A DNA stretch of 64,000 nt from Xiphydria camelus (Eukaryota > Arthropoda > Insecta > Hymenoptera > Xiphydriidae). A program made the position numbers and the translations under genes. The notes beneath the pieces were generated by a model, which saw only the letters and a program-made list of their open reading frames with translations, made no database searches and was not told where the DNA came from. The stretch spans positions 29,713,487 to 29,777,486 of the forward strand of contig OY783192.1 in assembly GCA_963678675.1 (NCBI GenBank). Direction: 5' to 3'. Within the stretch, counting starts at the first letter, position 1. Each line of letters begins with the position of its first letter. Below are positions 22,654 to 33,056 of this stretch, piece by piece.

Positions 22654-24240
22654 GGGAGGAGAGAGTACGCCGAGAGGGTACCCGCACGTTGTGTACGCGC
22701 GCGACGCGTAACTGCGCGAGATTATTTTTCCCGAACGAAGGTAAGTATATCCCCTTTGAAGGAGCGGGCGGCGGGATTAGAGTGCGCGACGTAATTATCT
22801 CAACGTTCTCGTACGGAGAACTGCAGCATGTATCTACCACGAGGAACACTGCTGCGTTCGAAGGGGAACAGGGTTGGGGCGTTTGCGGTGGACAGGATAG
22901 CCGATCGATCATCCCTCCCGATGATTCGAAATTCGGCCGGCCGACGGGCAACTTCGCGACAGTCCGTATACTTTCCAAACTAAGCGTGTTCGCTTTGAAT
23001 TTCCTCTACCGCATTTCTCTTCCCTCCGCACTGAATTCGTTCACCGCGAATCACTGTGACGATAATTGTCTCTCTTCTCCTCCGTATCGTGCCCGCGCGA
23101 TATCAATGACCCATTTGTGAGAATACTCCGCAGTCTCTCGCAACGCAACTGTTACCTAGTATCATTCTACAGAGCACGCCTCTCTCTCCCCGTATCTTTC
23201 CATGCTCTACCGCGGGCTCCTTTAGAAAGGGGCGTAACGGTAAGATCCAACGTTACCATTGTCGACCGTTCTGCGACCGTGCGAAAAGAATTGATATTTC
23301 TCGACGCGGGTTCCGATCGACGACTTATCGGGACAGGTTTAACTCGCGCGGAGCCACTCGTACATGCGTATTTCGGCGTCCGGTGCGGGAGGAACCTCGC
23401 GAGCGAGAGTGCGTTGTTTTTCAGGCGGAAGGCCAGGGCTAAAGGTCGCCGTATCTCGCGATCGATCGATCGGAGCGAAAAATGTTTCGAACGAAAGTTG
23501 CGCAGCCATAAAAACCGCGTTACTTTTGTTGGAAACATTTTTCTCTCCGACCGGCCAGCCGCGAGATATAGCGATTTTTAGCGGGGCTCTATAAACTTCA
23601 TTTATTCGGATTTTGTTTTAATTCGGATAACCATAATTCAAGAGGTGCTGAAGAGTGTCGTTAATATTAATGAATCATTTTAACATCGTGCGTTAAAATG
23701 AAAAAAATCGCTCACACTCTTCGACGTCGACACCTTCCGAGATTTTAATTTCTCCCTAATAAGAAACGTTGCAATTTGCGGACACGTTCGGCGAGCACAA
23801 GGTAGGTATACTTGCATCCTACACCAGCCTCTTTCGAGGGCGACGCCGCGATGCGCTCGGGGCTTGAAATAAAATGACGCACTCGAGAGGGAGTGAGAGA
23901 GAAAAAGGAAATGTCGGGCGAACGACATAATTTCATCGGCGCCGTTCACTTTCCTCTCTTTCCGCACTTTCTTCCGTCCCTCGACGATCGCGGAGATACG
24001 CTCGCCGCTATGAAAAAGCGAGACGATCGCGCGTGACGCTCTATATATAGGTGTCGTTATGCCGTTCGGTCGTATATATACCCCCTTCGGCGCGCTTCGC
24101 GCCCGCCGTTCCACGCGCGATCGAGGAGTCTCGCGACAAGAAGCGGACGCCGCGATGATGGGATGCGACCGATGTGCGGATTGCCGATCGAGAGAAAAGG
24201 AGGTCCGTAGAGAGAGAGAGAGAGAAAGGTCGTTGAATTT
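22091..24240. other. CpG-rich host block with candidate 5' exon
   Basis: CpG-rich, with a CT tract (22490-22570) and a GA tract (22620-22655). A strong donor, ACGAAG|GTAAGTAT, lies at 22740/22741, about 90 bp after the GA tract. This arrangement resembles a non-coding first exon followed by an intron. The open frames of up to 194 residues are low-complexity. 23596-23640 carries two 'attcggat' motifs that could be Tigger debris. Confidence 0.4.
22741..22748 (+). other. Candidate 5' splice site
   Basis: GAACGAAG|GTAAGTAT is close to the ideal donor. It is the best single splice signal noticed in the window; no acceptor or coding exon could be paired with it. Confidence 0.3.
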
Positions 24241-24300
24241 TTAAATAATCGTTTTATCGAAAATTCGAGATTTTCTTCGACGATTATGTAAATCGTATAT

Positions 24301-24512
24301 ACCCGAGTCGGAACTTTTAGCTCTACATTGATGCTTCTCATACTCAATTTGACCTAACATTGGCCTGCTCAGTTTACAAGCACCTATTTTGAACCTAAAG
24401 TTGATGAAACGTTCACTAACGGACCATTTTAGGCTCAACATGGGACTTCTTTACAATGGAAAATCGACCTACTATAAATCTAAAGGAGTAGGTTTACATT
24501 TTCAACTCGGGT
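24301..24512. mobile_element. Family E MITE, copy E2
   Basis: Complete copy with inverted ends ACCCGAGTCGGAAC and TTTTCAACTCGGGT. Core motifs are shared with 3405 and 32455. An A element starts 4 bp after it. Confidence 0.85.
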
Positions 24513-24635
24513 ACACACTGAGAAGAATAACTTGGTTAAAATGACAAAATGCATCTGGTTAAATGAGTCGTTATTCTAGCCAAAATACTAATAAGTTTAA
24601 CGAAATATTTAGTTATTCTAACTACATGTCTGGTT

Positions 24636-25143
24636 CATGATGTCCAGCGAAGTATGGAAAAAAATTCCTCGCCTTTTTTGCAGGATTTCCAGTCTAAAAT
24701 AACACATTTTCCCTGACCATTTGGGTATAGATCCAGTACCTATGTAGTGTTTGTTATGCATAAGTCACTCCGTCAAATGAACAGATTAATGAATATTCAT
24801 TTAACGGGTGTGCCAGTTAAGAAATAAGTATGAAAATAATTTATTATAGTTTCTCGAAATCACATTTTTATTGTTCGATAACTTTTCTTAACATAAGGAG
24901 AAATTTAAAAATATACGTTCAGTCATAGCACGTATCATATATGTACTTACACTGTTTCCATCAGTAATCGATATTTCAACTATCGGTAAAAACAGAGAAC
25001 TGATTCATATGAAACTCCAACTTTTAAAATTTATAAAGTTGAGTATTTTTGAAAAATTCCAGAAAATTCTTTAATTTCCCTGATTCACACAATTCTCTGA
25101 CAATTCCAAGTTTTCCAGAATTTCCTGATCGCTGGACATCATG
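24636..25143. mobile_element. Element with CATGATGTCCAGCG ends, nested in A4
   Basis: Inverted termini CATGATGTCCAGCGA and TCGCTGGACATCATG. Subterminal 'gatttccagtc' and 'gaatttcctgatc' elements are also inverted. It is 508 bp with no coding frame. The superfamily is not clear; the target duplication could not be defined. Confidence 0.75.
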
Positions 25144-25227
25144 TAGTTATTCTGACTAGAAAATGGTCAGTTTATTCAAATAAATGGAGGATCAATATTT
25201 CATCAAACGGTTTGGTTATGGTCTCTA

Positions 25228-25487
25228 CACTGAGAAAAATGACTAGGTTAATCAACCCAAAATTCTGGAGATGATGACCAAACCGTTTGGTGAAATACGG
25301 ATCCTCCATCTGTTTGGTTTGATTGACCAATCTTTGGTTAGAATAACTATACGTTTGGTTGGAATAGCTAAACATTTGGTTGGAATAACTAGATATTTGG
25401 TTCAACTGACCAGTATTTTGATCAGAATAACTAAACGCATCTAACCAGATGCGATTTGTCATTTTAACCTAATTATTTTTCTCAGTG
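25228..25487. mobile_element. Family A MITE, copy A5, nested in A4
   Basis: Full-length copy in reverse orientation to A4, CACTGAGAAAAATGACTAGG to TTATTTTTCTCAGTG, with TA on each side (25226-25227, 25488-25489). The minus-strand open frame at 25172-25462 is repeat-derived. Confidence 0.9.
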
Positions 25488-25544
25488 TAGGATTTCGGTT
25501 TGATTGACCTGCAGGAGGTTATTTTTCTCAGTGCACCTAAAATA

Positions 25545-25855
25545 CACTTTCCACTTTTCGCATTTGCTTTCCATATCGCGCCAGGAGCATTATAGACCCT
25601 CGAGTCATGAGGCATTCCCCTTTAGCCACGCGTCAAGCGTTGATCCGCGTTCGGGGTGGTGCTACCGGGAGGCGTCGAGGCGATTCGACTCACTGTACAC
25701 GTCGTACCGGTTCGACGCGAGGTGTGCACCGTTGTATCCCCGCGTTCTACGCTGCGGGATTAGTTCCCGAGAGAGATGCGAGGTTGCTTCGTACATGGCG
25801 ATCGAATGAAATAACCGCGCGTGCGCGCGCCCCGGAAGGTATTTCTTCCCGATCT
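25545..25855. other. CpG-rich host segment
   Basis: Short CpG-rich block without recognisable gene content, bounded by the A4 nest and a mariner element. Confidence 0.4.
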
Positions 25856-25857
25856 TA

Positions 25858-26223
25858 CGAGGGCAGAGTGAAAAGTCCGATACTTTTCTAGTAGAAGGTG
25901 GTGCGCTCCAAAGTCTGTAAAGTAGCCCCCTGCTGCGGCGATGACCTCTTCGTTTGATGAGAATTTCTTTCAGACCAGCCATTTTTTCAAGCCTGGGAAG
26001 AGAAAGAAGTCGCAGGGGGCCAAATCCGGTGAATAAGGTGGATGCGGCAGCAATTCGAACTTCAAATCGACCAATTTCGCTGTTGCAACGGCAGACGAAT
26101 GGGCAGGTGCATTGTCGTGGTGTGGAACAGAACTTTTTCTTTCGCCAAATGGGGGCGTGTACTCGTCTTCGCGATCGCACCACTATCTACTAGAAAAGTA
26201 TCGGACTTTTCACTCTGCCCTTG
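25858..26223 (-). mobile_element. Internally deleted mariner element
   Basis: Terminal repeats of about 34 bp (minus-strand start CAAGGGCAGAGTGAAAAGTC, continuing 'cgatacttttctag') lie at both ends, with TA duplications at 25856-25857 and 26224-26225. The 366 bp body retains only the C-terminal part of a mariner transposase. Mariners are normally about 1.3 kb, so roughly 0.9 kb including the first catalytic Asp is gone. It moves only if a transposase is supplied from elsewhere. Confidence 0.92.
25905..26175 (-). pseudogene. Mariner transposase C-terminal remnant (DD34D)
   Basis: Read on the minus strand the remnant contains HDNAPAH, then LVDLKFELLPHPPYSPDLAP and PCDFFLFP. The second catalytic Asp (codon 26114-26116) and the third (26009-26011) are in one frame with exactly 34 residues between them, the defining spacing of mariner DD34D enzymes. 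Downstream an in-frame TGA follows WLV, before KKFSSNEEVIAA. The N-terminal DNA-binding region and the first Asp are deleted. The protein cannot be active. Confidence 0.9.
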
Positions 26224-26318
26224 TACGTCCGTGCGATGCGTGACTGATGCGAGCGTATCATGGAGGATGTTCCTCCCGAAGACGCGCGAGTACCTATGCG
26301 ATAAACATGGTCTCGCGG

Positions 26319-26655
26319 AATTCGGTCTTTAAATAAATTAAATATCAATTTGTAATCTGCATACATATTCAATGTAACATTAAAAAGAAAATAACCGAAA
26401 AAATAATTATTCGCAGAGTTATAAATGCGTTTCTCTCTACAACATCGTGACGTCATCGAAACGCCAGAGAGACGCGTTTATGCTAAGTTGCGAGCGCGAG
26501 AGAGATAGACTCACAACACGATGATGTAGCTGCATTACTAAAAGTCATTTTCCAGCTTATATAAAGATGAAAAGAAAAATGAAAAAACACGGGGTAAATA
26601 AATTTACTCAGATTTTTCGAATCTGCGATAAAAAGAAATTGCTTAAAAACCGAAT
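26319..26655. mobile_element. Family B element, copy B3 (uninterrupted)
   Basis: AATTCGGTCTTTAAAT to TTAAAAACCGAAT. Full-length copy of about 337 bp and a useful reference for the family: 'cgtgacgtcatcgaaacgcc', 'agagagacgcgtttatgc', 'gatgatgtagctgcat'. Confidence 0.85.
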
Positions 26656-26858
26656 CAGAAGAGTGCAGTCCGACGACAACGGATCCGCGACTACTCCGGT
26701 GAGAAGTGTTTGCCCGCTCGTTTAGTACCTCTCATACACTCGCAGTCGAATTCGGTATTTGCATAAGGAAAATATTGATATCTCTTAACTCAATTTGTAA
26801 TCTGCATGCATATTCAATATCGCACGAAAAAGAAAATGACCGAAAAAAGAGTTATTAA

Positions 26859-27609
26859 CTAAGAAAAGAATGTTGTTGTTCCAACCAAATTGTTTGCGTT
26901 GAAGGTTAAATTTCGTCCAATTAACTATTGTCTGTTTGGTTGGACTGTATATAATATAATTGGAATACCTAACTAAGTTGTTTTCGTTTCATTCGATAAA
27001 ATTCGTTTTGTCGGTAGATGTAAATCAATTCAGCTTCACTGCTTTGTTAAATCAATCCGAGTTGGTTTGTTTCAACAAAAGTTTTTGTGAGATGAACTAT
27101 GGAAGTATAGCGTTGACTGTATGTACCGAGAAAAAAAAATCGTTCGATTCGACGTAATTTTGAGATTACGGGTGGCTAACTAAATGTATAGTTATCTGAA
27201 CAAATATTTAGTTGAAGCAGCTAAGTATTTAGTTATCTCAACTAAATTTTATTTACATACATATTTGTTGTATATGAAGGGTTTCTTTCAAAAACAACAT
27301 TTGTCAAAAACGCCAATCCCTGTAGTATTGGTAATAATGCCTACTCTTTCGTTGTATCTAGCCGTGTAGTGGTGCCTACTCTTTCATTATATTATAACGA
27401 AAGAGTATGCACCACTACACGGCTAGATACAACGAAAGAGTAGGCATTATTACCAGTACTACAGGGATTGGCGTTTTTGACAAATGTTGTTTTTGAAAGA
27501 AACCCTTCATATGTACATAGATGCATACATATCTACATATTTGTTGAGATAACTAAATACTTAGTTGGTTTACCCGAGAGGTTATGGTCGGCAAATTTGT
27601 TTCTCAATG
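26859..27609. mobile_element. Family L MITE, copy L2, containing palindrome X
   Basis: Body matches L1 at 35040 ('gaaggttaaatttcgtc', 'ttggtttgtttc', 'acaaatatttagt', 'gaagcagctaa'). The left terminus is worn ('aagaaaagaatg'); the right is TTTGTTTCTCAATG. It is interrupted by the hairpin element at 27271. Confidence 0.75.
27271..27512. repeat. Near-perfect 242 bp palindrome X, nested in L2
   Basis: Two arms of about 119 bp (outer ATATGAAGGGTTTC / GAAACCCTTCATAT) with about three mismatches and almost no loop. Each arm contains 'gcctactctttcgtt'-like motifs. A 12-base phrase 'acatatttgttg' occurs just outside both ends, which may be the target duplication. RNA from it would form a long hairpin. 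Confidence 0.85.
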
Positions 27610-27704
27610 TTTGCAAGATTGTGATGCTGAAAAGCCAAAGAGAGATGCGATTATGGCAAGCTAACGAGTGCGAGAGAGATAGTCTTACGAGAGGCGACGA
27701 CGTA

Positions 27705-27934
27705 CACTGAGGAGAAAAATGTAATAAATTTGACTAAGTCGGCAGTTATTGGTGGAGGAATGCAGATCAAGTTACTTGGTCTAATGATTTACTCGAATGG
27801 ACTACAGCCTGTTTCCTTCAAATAGCCGATAATCGTTATAACCAAATTTATCAGTCGGAGCAACTAATTCTGCATTCCCCCACCTGTAAACGCAGATTCA
27901 ATCGAACCATTTTATCATTTCTTTTCTTTTCATG
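27705..27934. mobile_element. Family S MITE, copy S1, nested in B4
   Basis: CACTGAGGAGAAAAATG to TTCTTTTCTTTTCATG, with TA on both sides. Interior 'gcagatcaagttact', 'gtaaacgcagattc' as in S4. Confidence 0.8.
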
Positions 27935-27936
27935 TA

Positions 27937-28182
27937 CACCGAGGAGACAGTTTATCAATAGTTAATAAATGTAACTTCAGATATTTCGTTAGGATAAGAA
28001 AGTATATACATATATATTAATTATTAAAATGTTCATTTCAGTCAAATGATCGCGTCAAAAGATTTAATTGTACCAAATAAACGTCGTAATAGTTAATGAA
28101 TATTTACTTGATCCTATAAAATGTTTATTTCGCCATATTTAAACAAAGATTTATTAACTACAAGTAAATTGTTTTCTCGGTG
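27937..28182. mobile_element. Family C MITE, copy C3, adjacent to S1
   Basis: CACCGAGGAGACAGTTTA to ATTGTTTTCTCGGTG, separated from S1 by a single TA and followed by TA. Two TA-type elements therefore share one original target in B4. Confidence 0.85.
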
Positions 28183-28307
28183 TAGCTGCATATTCAAACA
28201 TCGTCTTCCAGCCCGGATAAGGCCGAAAATGGAAAATAAGAAAATATGAGGTAAATAATTTTGTCGAAATTTTAAAAATCTGCAGTAATAGTAATCTTAT
28301 GTCATTA

Positions 28308-28434
28308 AGCGGAAATCCGAGGTTTTTTCAGACTGTGTTTAATTAGGTCATAGCACGACCAAAAGCCAAAATCGAGCCTCATCCCCTCACCATGCCTCGT
28401 GCTACGATCTAAACACAGTCTTAAAAATCCGAGG
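28308..28434. repeat. Short foldback (about 127 bp)
   Basis: Left arm 'gaggttttttcagactgtgt' onward and right arm ending 'cagtcttaaaaatccgagg' pair over about 40 bp with 'atagcacga' and 'tcgtgct' inside. Hairpin size is compatible with a small foldback MITE or a pre-miRNA-like structure. Confidence 0.6.
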
Positions 28435-29252
28435 ATCTCAGCCGAATGTCATATACTATTTTTTCCCACGAATGCCCATTTCTCAAAACAAAAAAAATAG
28501 AAGTATACACGGCTCATTTCACGTTGCGTTTATCAGTTTAGAAAAAGGACCCACTTCGGACTAAGCAATCTTTTGACAGCCTGCGGACTCCCGGTCGGTC
28601 ACGCGGGAAAAACGCCATCTTACGGTCTAAAAATCGGCTGGAAAAGGCCTCGAAATGGGCATGAGTGGGGAAACAAAAATTAGTGAGAAGACCGAATCGC
28701 TTCGGGTGGTCGTAAGCGAAGCGGGCGTCCGAGTAGTTTCGTCCGTCTCTGTTCTTCCCTCCCGAAGAAATAACTACTGCCCGCACGCGACGCCTAGTAG
28801 TCCCATCGTATCCCGACTCCGTCGAATTGCATCGGCGGTTCGTTAACGGCTCGATTTACGACGCGGACGGTCGGCGATTAGACGTGGCTGTAACGGCCCT
28901 TCGTTTGTTTCTTCTTACGCAAGATCCGCGACGGTAGGTTGCAATTTCTGGTCGCTCGAAAAACAATAACGTCCCGCCCGAGAAAACCACGCGTTCAGTG
29001 CCGCGCGCCGTTCCCCTGCGGCCACCGGGAGCGCGTAGAGTGTACCTATAGTAGTTCCGTCGACTCCGCGCACTCTCGGCGTATGTACCAGGGGATAGGA
29101 AGCCGCGGATACCTGTACATCGAACGGTGAATACGCAAGGGTCCAAGTTCTAACCTCCCGCGACGCGTACATATCGCGTATGTATATCAACTTATAGCCG
29201 CGAAGTATCCCCTCGCCCATGTGGAATCGCGCTCCGATATACCTGTGCACGG
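28435..29252. other. CpG-rich host block, left part
   Basis: CpG-rich from about 28560 with chance open frames. Nothing recognisable. Confidence 0.4.
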
Positions 29253-29256
29253 TTAA

Positions 29257-29467
29257 GGTCGATTTACACATATCCGATCCGACTCAGGCTCGACGAACTG
29301 ACGGGGAAAAATGGTTCACAAGCTTTGTACGTTTCGCCCTAACCTGATCATACGATGCGGAGACGGAAAGATTTCAGTACTTCCACGCAAATACATCGAA
29401 CCATTTTTCCCGTCAGTTGGCAGGGAAGCGTCGGGCCTGAGCCGTATTGGACACGTGTAAATCGTCT
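29257..29467. mobile_element. TTAA-flanked MITE in CpG-rich DNA (SS)
   Basis: Arms of about 65-75 bp are inverted: GGTCGATTTACACATATCC at the left and GGACACGTGTAAATCGTCT at the right, with an inner stem GGAAAAATGGTTC / GAACCATTTTTCC. TTAA lies at 29253-29256 and 29468-29471. Unlike other elements here it matches its GC-rich surroundings. Confidence 0.75.
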
Positions 29468-29471
29468 TTAA

Positions 29472-30345
29472 GCATTCAGCGTACTGCGCATTCCTCTGCC
29501 ACGTAGATATAGACGAATATATCGCGTACATCTCCGATGCGCGTATGCATCAACGGAAGCGATATACCACCGCAGCCGATACGGTGACTTCCTCGTGAAA
29601 ACTCGAGATCACGTGATATCGCGTAAACAGTTCGCATAAATCGCGAGATAATTACGATCCGAAGCGAGCGCTTAATTCCGACTCGGACCGCGGAAGCTGC
29701 GAGGCGCGAGTGCGCGTAATACGCCTGCGTTCGCGTGTACCGGAGGCGCGATATTTATTTGCGGAGGGACAAACGGTCCTCGGGATTCCTCCGCGCTCGC
29801 CGGTGGTGCTGCTGCTGCCGCAGCATCCCAAGCGGCCGCCCGCTCGCTTTACATACATACGAGTACGCTCGCGCGTATATACCTGTAGAGGGTCCGCGTA
29901 CTCTCGTTACACCGGGCAACGGCTACTTTCTACTTTCCAGCTCGATCCGCGCGCGCGCAGCGCGCGGCGCGTTCCTAACGGTCCACCGCGCGGCCGCGCC
30001 AGTTTTCGATGCCTCCGCTTAATTATCGCGCCTCTACGGGCGGGTCTCGTTCGACTCTCCCGCGGTGAGAGAGGACCCGAGAGAGCGAGTCCCCGCGATC
30101 GTCGACCCTGGAACTAGTGCGGACGCGATTCGCGACGCGCGCACGGTTCCCAATCGGCTCTCGAAATTAGCCCAAGGGGAGATCGGAGAGAGGAGAGGGT
30201 GCCCGTTGACGCGCGCGTGCATCGAGGGCATAATCGAACGATGGTGGACGGATGGAGCTGATAGACTCGTGCAGCCGCTGCGGATCGTACACTTTGTACC
30301 TATATACGGAGGGGCGCTCTTTGACGATATTCACGGAGAAAAAGG
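29472..30345. other. CpG-rich host block, right part
   Basis: CpG-rich with open frames up to 135 residues, Arg/Pro-rich, no domain. A GCTGCTGCTGCCGCAGCA imperfect palindrome lies near 29807. Confidence 0.4.
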
Positions 30346-30348
30346 ATT

Positions 30349-30642
30349 CCCAGACGCGGAATGGTTCTAAATATTTTGTATACGATTCATATGTGGACTT
30401 GGTCATGTATATGGATTATATATGGTTTCCATATTAACCGTATACGAACTATAGACATATGGATTATACAAACATCTCAGGCGGACAAATTTTATACATT
30501 TTGTATACGATCCCATATATCGATTATATATGATTTCTGTATTAGCCATATGAGGACTATACATATTTCGATTTTTGAATGATTATATAATCCATATATG
30601 ACCAAAGCCACATATGGATCATATAGAACTTTTCCGCCTGGG
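30349..30642. mobile_element. Family D MITEs D3 (partial) and D4
   Basis: D3 occupies 30349-30476 (worn left end CCCAGACGCGGAATGGTTCT). D4, 30477-30642, is short but has both ends: TCAGGCGGACAAATTTTATA and ATAGAACTTTTCCGCCTGGG. D-like sequence continues weakly to about 30750, so D4 may sit inside D3. Confidence 0.65.
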
Positions 30643-30781
30643 ATTAAAAAAGTCAAATATGATTTTTCTATGGTTAATATTGAAATAATATATCATTTAT
30701 ATGTGACCAAATTTTTATATATGTATGTGTCGGGTATTTACGTGTGCATACTGTTAAACACTGTACAATTTGATCTTTTTT

Positions 30782-30946
30782 CACATTAATGAAATATTTC
30801 TTCCTTGTAATCACATACTATTCCATATGACTGTAAGGATGAGATATCGAGTTGATGTATTAAAAGATTTCATTGATATTAATAAATAATTACTCGCGAC
30901 CTCGCAAGCATTTTCCAATAAATCCAACTAATACGTTTTCTCTGTG
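30782..30946. mobile_element. Family H fragment, copy H2
   Basis: Right two-thirds of family H ('gaaatatttcttccttgtaa', 'aataattactcgcgacctcg', 'gttttctctgtg'). The left part is missing. Confidence 0.7.
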
Positions 30947-30949
30947 TTC

Positions 30950-32140
30950 GCGTTCCATTGAATATCGATTGACGAGCGATAAAATGTATCATTGACACGA
31001 TAAAAGAGGAATCACGTAGAGACGTGATAATTTCGAGGCGGCATACGCGGTCGGGAGCCTCCGCTCGATTGTGCGTGTAAGGAGGGAAAAACGCGGAGAG
31101 AGCCATCGAGAGACGAGGAGATGAACAAACGAATTGGATCGAACTTCTCGCAGGAAACGCTGGGACTCCGAGGGATAAGAACGCGTTTTCGTAGGGATTC
31201 TCGGGAAACGACATTCGACCTAAATTCGACTCCCCGCGGCTTTACGAAAGGCGAGGGAACGTGTCGCGGAGAAGTTCGACGACGCGAGAATAAGAGTACA
31301 GGGAAGCGCGAATAACCGCGCGCGCGAGAGGCAAGGCCGGAGGTACACGCGGCGGAAGCGGCACCTCTTCGTTTCTCCGCGGTTATATTCCGTTCTTTTT
31401 CACGTTGCTCTTTCTCTCTCCCTCTCTCCTCGTTTCCCCTCGCTCCTTCTGCCTGCCTATAAGCGCCTAGGTTTCGTTCCCGGCTCGCTCGCACCTCTCA
31501 TTTTGCATCCGCCACCAACAGCAACAGCGGCGCTGCACCCAGCATCGGCAGTAGTCGGTCTCCCCCTTTCGGCGTCCCTCTTCGCCTTCTCCTCCGCGTC
31601 CTCCTGCTCCGCCAACCCCGTTGCATCCCCTCTCGCCATCCCTTCCCCCCGCCTCTCAAAGCTCTCTCTCTCTCTCTCTTTCCCTCTCTCTCCCTCTCCG
31701 ACACACTCGCATCGCGCTTAAGCGGATATGACACGCGAAGCAGCACGACTTGCCACTCGGCAAGTGTGTGAGTGCGCGCGCGCTCTCTACGCGCGTATAG
31801 ATTTACTTCGCCACTGCGATCGATAACGAAAAAGGTCAGGAACATACCCATTGCCTCGCACCCCTCCCCCCAATCCGCATCCACTGATCCTCCGCCTAGG
31901 TACTCTCAATAGCATCGACTTCTTCGATAATTTCGAGTTAACCTCCCGGCCATGGAATGTAAATTATTCCGAGCGCGCGGGACGATGATTTTTGATTGAC
32001 TCGAGGGTATTGCGAGTGTTCCTTTTGAATTACTCGAGATTTATAAACAGGTCGCGAGCCGAAAGATGATTGAACGTCGACGGTGATGATACATTCTTTC
32101 TTGTCATAGAAGAATATACATACCTACATAAGCGACGATT
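30950..32140. other. CpG-rich host block with CT tract
   Basis: CpG-rich; a (CT)n-rich stretch lies at about 31655-31705. The open frames are low-complexity. No gene supported. Confidence 0.4.
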
Positions 32141-32194
32141 CGTCCCAGGAGGAAACGTTTTATATGGTTTGTCCATATACCGTCCATATACCAC

Positions 32195-32403
32195 ATGACG
32201 CTAAACTTACTAGCCAGGAAAGAAATTTCAATCACTATTATCTCATTATATATGAACTTTTGGCCTGCATCGATATAAGACTTTATTGTATAGATAAAAA
32301 TTTAATCTTCAAAAAAGTATTATACAAGTATGAACCAAAAGCTCATAGATAATGAGATAATAGTAATTGAAGTTTCTTTTCTGGTGAGTGAGCTTAGCCT
32401 CAT
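32195..32403. mobile_element. Inverted-repeat element CC, nested in D5
   Basis: Arms of about 53 bp: TGACGCTAAACTTACTAGCC and, at the other end, 'ctggtgagtgagcttagcctca'. The inner 'attatctcatta' and 'taatgagataat' are exact complements. Confidence 0.75.
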
Positions 32404-32454
32404 ATGGTATAGATAGATATGGATTATATATGATTTATTATTTGTATATAAACC

Positions 32455-32667
32455 ACCCGAGTGGAAATTTGACCCCTACTTTGATCCTTTTAATTCCTCC
32501 TTTCGACCTACCATTGGCCTACTCAGCCTAAAAAAGCTCCTATTCTAAATCTAAAATTGGTGAAATGTTCAGTAACGCACCATTTTAAGCTCAACATAGG
32601 ATTTCGATACAATGGAGAATCGACTTACTACAAGCCCACAAGAATAGGTCGAAAATTTCGACTCGGG
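32455..32667. mobile_element. Family E MITE, copy E3, nested in D5
   Basis: Complete copy, ACCCGAGTGGAAATTT to AAATTTCGACTCGGG. The core is shared with E1 and E2. Confidence 0.85.
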
Positions 32668-33056
32668 CATATATGGACTATATACACGAAAAAAAAATAA
32701 TTTTGTACAAAGTACTCAATAAATGGAATGATCAGTGATATTTCACACGACAGAAGTTAGGTACGCTCGGGAGCGACATAGCACAGAGTACCGTAGTACA
32801 TTATAACTGCTACTGTGTGTGTATCAAATAAAAATTAATTCTATATTCATAACAACATTCAAGATTTTGTTCCACAACCAATACCACTGATATATGTAGG
32901 TATCACATACGAGTATACGAGTGCTACCCCAGGCGGAAAGGTTCTATGTGATCCATACGTGATTTTGGTTATATATGGATTATATATGACTTCTATATTA
33001 ACTATAAACAGACTATATTATATGGATTATACAATCATTCAAAAATCTATATATAT

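Larger units (their letters stand above)
24516..25533. mobile_element. Family A MITE, outer copy A4, with two insertions
   Basis: CACTGAGAAGAATAACTTGG at the left and TTTTTCTCAGTG at 25533. Removing the element at 24636-25143 and the A copy at 25228-25487 joins three A segments into one family-length copy. Confidence 0.8.
26749..28310. mobile_element. Family B element, copy B4, with nested L2, S1 and C3
   Basis: The left part 26749-26858 (AATTCGGTATTTGC...), middle part 27610-27704 (ending 'gacgacgTA') and right part 28183-28310 ('gctgcatattcaaacatcg' onward) form one family B copy. It was invaded by an L element, and by adjacent S and C elements at the TA of its 'gacgta|gctgc' site. The right terminus is decayed. 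Confidence 0.8.

Noticed and set aside
25172..25462. 96-residue frame with repeated Tyr-Ser-Asn-Gln blocks, looking like a repeat protein
   Set aside because: It is the internally repetitive family A MITE read through; the same pseudo-repeats appear in other A copies with stops.
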